64,000 nt of DNA from Moniliella sp. 'wahieum' (taxonomy: Eukaryota; Basidiomycota; Moniliellomycetes; Moniliellales; Moniliellaceae), in NCBI GenBank assembly GCA_003971905.1, contig RSEE01000070.1, positions 2,501 to 66,500 of the forward strand. Reading direction: 5' to 3'. The position numbers were made by a program, and so were the translations under genes. Below the pieces are notes generated by a model. It ran no database searches. It was given only the letters and a program-made list of their open reading frames with translations, and was not told where the DNA came from. This document shows, in pieces, positions 59,854 to 64,000 of this stretch (position 1 is its first letter; each line of letters begins with the position of its first letter).

Positions 59854-61689
59854 GATCGTTGCAGGATCGGCGGAGGATAGGGTAGTGGGGAGGACGATAC
59901 GCTGGTGGGAACAAGAGAAGGATACGTTGGTGATGGGGAGGCGGATACGCTGCTGGGGGGGGATACGCTTCTGGGGAGGCGGATACGGTGGTGGGGAGGA
60001 TGAGAAAGGTGATGGGCCTGCGTGGATCTTTTTAAACGGTTCGGGTGTTGGGGGAGGGGAGCCATTTGGCCAAAAAAAAACCCAATCATGAGATGGCGAA
60101 GTTGTGCCCCCAGGGAGGCAGGTCTGTTGGTGCGTGTGATGCCTCGCCCATGTCAGATATCTCCCTCGGACGGCTGGTGTGTTTCGGCGCAAAGGGTCAT
60201 AGCAACGGGGCAGTGTTGCTCTTCGGGTGGTGGTAATACATTTTGTCGCTGCGGTGCGGGGGCACTAAAAAAGCAGAACGCCATAGATCGTACTAAGTGT
60301 ACTATAACACCCTTTGTCACACGACTATGCATGAGCGGGAGTTGACAGAGCTGGCTCGTGCAGTGCGTGCCCAGACCCCCTTTAAGTGGGGTAGGCACTG
60401 GGCCATAGGACGACGTCTGTCTGAGCATCAGTTGATCATGCATGATACATCATGCATCATCGGTCATGCCCTTCAGCGTCGATCGTGGGTGCTTAGTATA
60501 CGGAGGCGAGCCAGCCGGGCAGCCTCAGTTGCCTGAGAAGCTGGGTACTGAGTCTCAGTCTTGTCTCGGTGGAAGCTCAAGTGAATTCAAGAGACCTGCC
60601 CTGGACTGCCACCCGTCACACGACCCGACTTGGGCTGGAGCTTGAAGGCTGTTGGGCGGTTTTTGAGCGCTCGCGCTGACTATAGTGTGCAATGCGGCCA
60701 GAAGTGTGTTAAGAATGGTTAATGGGGCAAAAAGACTGGAGAAAAACAAGGGGTATGAGCTGGGGAGGGTGAGGCTGAGGACGAAGAGGTGGACAGCACT
60801 AGTGACCGAAGAAGAGCACTCGGAATTAGGGTGTTGGCCGTTTTACCCCGTCGGAATAGCTGCGAGCTGCCAATTAAAAGGGGGGTTTAAAGAGCTGAAA
60901 GTGTGCTTGACTGTTGACATCGGGATAGCTACAGCTTTTTCCAATGAGCGAAGCACCTGTGCACAAATTGTGCATGAGAAGCGAAGTGGAACTCAGAGAA
61001 TGTTATTGTAAGCTCCTGACACTACTTTTTGTAGTCCGATCTTGAGAGTGCAGCAGGAGAGAGAAGGAAGGAGGGGAACGATAGATGCGATGCTATATCC
61101 GGATTCGGGGAGCGCGGGTTGTGGAACACTACACGCAGTTCCGCTCACCAACGAATTGGGCAATATAGGAGACCATCATGCCAAGTGGTGTCACTTATTC
61201 GCACCACACTCTAACGAGTGCTCCATGGGTGGCCGGGAAGTCAGTCACCGTTGCAGACGCACTAATCCCGGCACCAACGTTGATACAGAGAGGGCTATTA
61301 ATGCAAGATTGATTCCGATATCATGGAATGGAATTACTAGCGACTTAACCCAAATGTATTACTATAGGATACGGAGCTATGGGGAAAGAATCCAGACCGT
61401 ACTCATCATAATTCAGTGAAGAGGAAAAACGAGGTATATACACATGGAAGAAAGAGGGGGACCTACTTGAGATAAGTCTCGCATGGACTCGAGAATACTA
61501 TAGATAGAAGGGAGAAACCAGGGTTGAAAGCGGTGGTTAAGGGGTCATTTCACGTGATGAAGATTCATCACCAGATGCGCGTGAGAGCCCCCCCAAAAAG
61601 GCCATCCCCTTTTCACAGCGCCAGGATGAAGTTACACGGAGAGATCATTGAAAATGGACCTCCTCATATTCTGGCTCCGATGGTAACGG
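59854..61689. other. 1.8-kb intergenic region, AT-richer on the right
   Basis: The left part is probably the promoter of the small RVxF protein; it contains GGATACG(C/G)-type repeats at 59920-59995 and a run of nine A at 60071. TTGATCATGCATGATACATC and CATGCATCATCGGTCATGCC lie near 60431-60468. From about 60.7 kb base composition becomes visibly more AT-rich. No ORF or RNA gene is convincing. Confidence 0.5.
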
Positions 61690-63672
61690 TCAGAGCGTTG
61701 CATTTGAAGTATCTGTAGGAAGATTCACGCCGAACATGTTGCCGATTTCCAGAAGCTGGCTGTGGTATCGAGCTAACAGTTGCTCATGCGTTTGAAAGAG
61801 CTCTTTCATGTACTCGATGGCTGCAGTAGAAATGGGTACCAGAGCCCAGTTGGGAGTTAGTATGTGGACATGGCCTCGTAATATCCATCACGATAAGGGA
61901 AGAATTGGGAAGTGTTTATTCTTTTGAAGGCCCATAAAGGAATTCTTTCTCTGGTCCTAGAGAGAGAGGGCCATGAATGCAGGACACACCTTTCAGGATG
62001 TATTCGGGCTCTGACGTGGACCCGTTTTTAATCATGTTCTCCGTCATGCCGCCCATGCCTGGGATCAAGGCGATTAACAGTTTGTATGCTTTGCGTATGT
62101 TGTCGCGGCGCTTGCGCTCGGACTGGTTGTGTTTCGTTCGATTCTCCCTCTCGGTCAATTTGTGCTTACCTGCAGACGACCCACTCTTATCCGTCAAACC
62201 TGCAGCGTGGTCAAGATAATATTGCACCAACTCGGGTCGGTCTCCCGCTCGGATCGATGCCCGGAGTTTGGTCAGGTGAGGCTGGGCCTCTTGTTTAGGA
62301 AGAAAGTCTTTGATGAGTGATACGAGAAAAGGCGGGAATGGGGCGACTCAATTTTGTTCATGTCCAACGGTACACGCATCTGGAACCCTGAAGGGGTCCA
62401 TCCCGTCTTGCCAACAAACCGACGTACGTTCTTCAACAGGCATACCTCCTCCTCCATAGACACCGCGGAGTCTTTCAGATCGTCTAGATCCGATGACGAA
62501 CGGCTCCGTTTTGTCTTATTCAACTTTTCAGCCCTAAATGTGCCTGCTTGAAGCACGCCCGCTGCTTGGCTTGACGACGGGATATGAAGCAGACAACGGT
62601 CTACGCCTTTGACCTTGCCTCGTACACAACTGAGTGCAGGCGTTTGGTCTTTGGATCCATATACCTCTTCACATGGGGCTTCTGATCGTTTTCCCAGAAT
62701 GGATAAAGGCGGACTTTCTGGGAAGTGCTCCGGCTTCTGCACTGTTGGCTCCGGTACAGGTTCATATCCAAACTCAGGATGAAGTTTCGAAGTAATTGAA
62801 TAGCAAGAGCGAAATGGTAGCGAAGAAAGATCGGAGTCGTTTGCAGCGATTGGTACTTCCAACGAGTTGACTAGGCCGTACGAAGGGAGTTGTTTCTGTT
62901 CGGTTCCGTCGTTCGCGATCATGCCCGGCAAGAATTGATGGTCAGCAGAATGTGCTGCATGAATGCCTGAAAATTGGGTATGCGGGTGTTGTGTATGCGT
63001 CATAATGGGGGACAGTGGAAATTGTTGTGACAGTACCGCATCAGTGTGGGGAGAAGAGTCAGTGCCATAGGTAGGAGAGGGAATACAAAAACACGCGGAG
63101 CTTGATGCGGTTGGGGATGAGTTTGGGAATATGAACTGACGGTTGCCCGTTGGGGACTCGTGAGTCGGAGTAAACGGCAGCATCACTTGGAGAGAAGTGA
63201 GATGACGCAGGTTGTTGCCGACTCCAGCCCATTTGTTGCTGCAGAAGACGGATCTCTTCTTGCTGGGGAAAAGAGGCATTGACTGGCCAGGGTAAGAATT
63301 CGTGCTGAGATAGAAGTGGCACATGGTGATCGCCGACCGCTTGGCGGAACAGACTGGGTAACGGGTTGGAAGAGGAAACTGGCCGAGGCGCTAGTGACTG
63401 TATTTGCAGCTGGTCTGATTGAGGAGAGCCTCTGTTATCTCTCCCTCAATCGGGTGATCCTTGGTGGCAGTCACGAACGGAGCAGACTGTTCATAATAGG
63501 TAAAGGTGGCAGTCACGAACGGAGCAGACTGTTCATAATAGGTAAAGGAAGAGGAAGCGGTGTCGCTTGACGGCGAAGGATTTGGAATAGGTTGGGGTGC
63601 TGACAGGGCCATGTTGGTGTTCAGAGCTTGCAGAAGAGGAATGGGGCAGCAGTTGAGAAAATCCGAGGGCAT
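61690..63672 (-). CDS. bHLH-leucine zipper transcription factor
   Basis: This is a nuclear transcription factor with a C-terminal bHLH-zipper. From MPSDFLNCCPIPLLQALNT (63672) a Ser/Pro/Gln-rich region of about 450 residues follows, including a 14-residue tandem duplication. A conserved-looking segment, FLVSLIKDFLPKQEAQPHLT, then RAGDRPELVQYYLDHAAGL, precedes the basic region HNQSERKRRDNIRKAYKLL, with His, Glu and Arg at the class B positions that read CACGTG. A 169-nt intron (61821-61989) with a perfect TACTAAC branch site splits helix 2: EPEYILK joins to AIEYMKELFQ. The zipper runs through HEQLLARYHSQLLEIGNMF, and the end is DTSNATL, stop at 61690-61692. Frame changes lie near 63390, 63090 and 62340. 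Confidence 0.9.
63463..63546. repeat. Perfect 42-bp tandem duplication in the bHLH gene
   Basis: Two identical 42-bp copies (63463-63504 and 63505-63546) keep the frame and duplicate the 14 residues FTYYEQSAPFVTAT in the N-terminal part. Confidence 0.95.
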
Positions 63673-64000
63673 GGTATATCTACCGGCGGTATGCCCTCTC
63701 GACTGGAGATGTGTGGGTGGTGGATGTTGAGATGAAAGAAAAGGGAATGGGAGGCATCCGAGGTCTGATGAAGGGTACTTATACTATGGATGCATAGTCC
63801 CAACTGACAAGAGGCGTTTATGTGATGCCCCGCACGGACTTGAATTCAGATGGAAGGAGGTGCGAGCGCTATATAAGCGAGAGATAGGGGCCACTACATC
63901 ACATCCCTGTCATCCGAACGGCTTCTCTCCAAAATATAAGACTCTCTGCTTGACGAGGACAGAGGGGGCCCCTCATAGTGGGAATGGGGCCAGTAGTTAA
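63673..64000 (-). promoter_or_regulatory. Upstream region of the bHLH gene with TATA element
   Basis: CTATATAAG on the plus strand at 63869-63877 reads as CTTATATAG on the minus strand, about 200 bp upstream of the start codon. This is a plausible TATA box. The rest shows no gene. Confidence 0.45.

Overview
This window is nuclear DNA from a fungus. The evidence is a eukaryotic 28S rRNA fragment, short GT-AG introns of about 60-170 nt (several with CTAAC or CTGAC branch sites), and a set of ordinary fungal housekeeping genes. GC-rich code, Ser/Pro/Ala-rich low-complexity proteins, a Hook dynein adaptor and many divergent gene pairs fit a basidiomycete best, but I cannot place the species.

Layout. 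1-1130 is the middle of a 28S rRNA gene, broken off abruptly. 1131-5860 has no recognisable gene. From 5.9 kb on, genes are dense: a PAK/STE20-class kinase (-) and a DUF1275 membrane protein (+); a three-repeat MYB protein (-); mitochondrial ribosomal protein uS12m (+); a tRNA-Arg(CCU) (-); an SNG1/DUF3533 membrane protein (-); the divergent pair NOP56 (-) / proteasome alpha subunit PSMA6 (+); a small acidic protein (-); NDUFAF7 methyltransferase (+); an unrecognised, possibly mitochondrial protein (+); a long Ser/Pro-rich protein (-); a coiled-coil/PH protein (-); the divergent pair eL22 (-) / CBF5 (+); a second long Ser/Pro-rich protein with a Gln/His tract (+); arginyl-tRNA synthetase (+); a degenerate eIF4A-like pseudo-helicase (+); the Rab GTPase YPT1 (-); the divergent pair Hook (-) / U1-70K (+); NAD+ synthetase QNS1 (+); a small protein with a possible PP1-docking motif (-); and a bHLH-zipper transcription factor (-) in a visibly more AT-rich right end.

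Functional theme. Most genes serve basic growth: rRNA modification and ribosome production (NOP56, CBF5, eL22, uS12m, tRNA-Arg, ArgRS), splicing (U1-70K), proteolysis (PSMA6), mitochondrial complex I assembly, NAD synthesis, and polarity or transport (PAK kinase, YPT1, Hook). There is no operon-like unit; neighbours mostly share divergent promoters or converge.

A general caution: nearly every conserved gene, including essential ones, changes reading frame one or more times through 1-4 base indels, many in short homopolymers. The simplest reading is unpolished assembly error. CDS spans are therefore given from start codon to true stop codon across these breaks, and they should not be translated naively. 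I saw no virus-like element, DNA transposon, LINE or CRISPR array.
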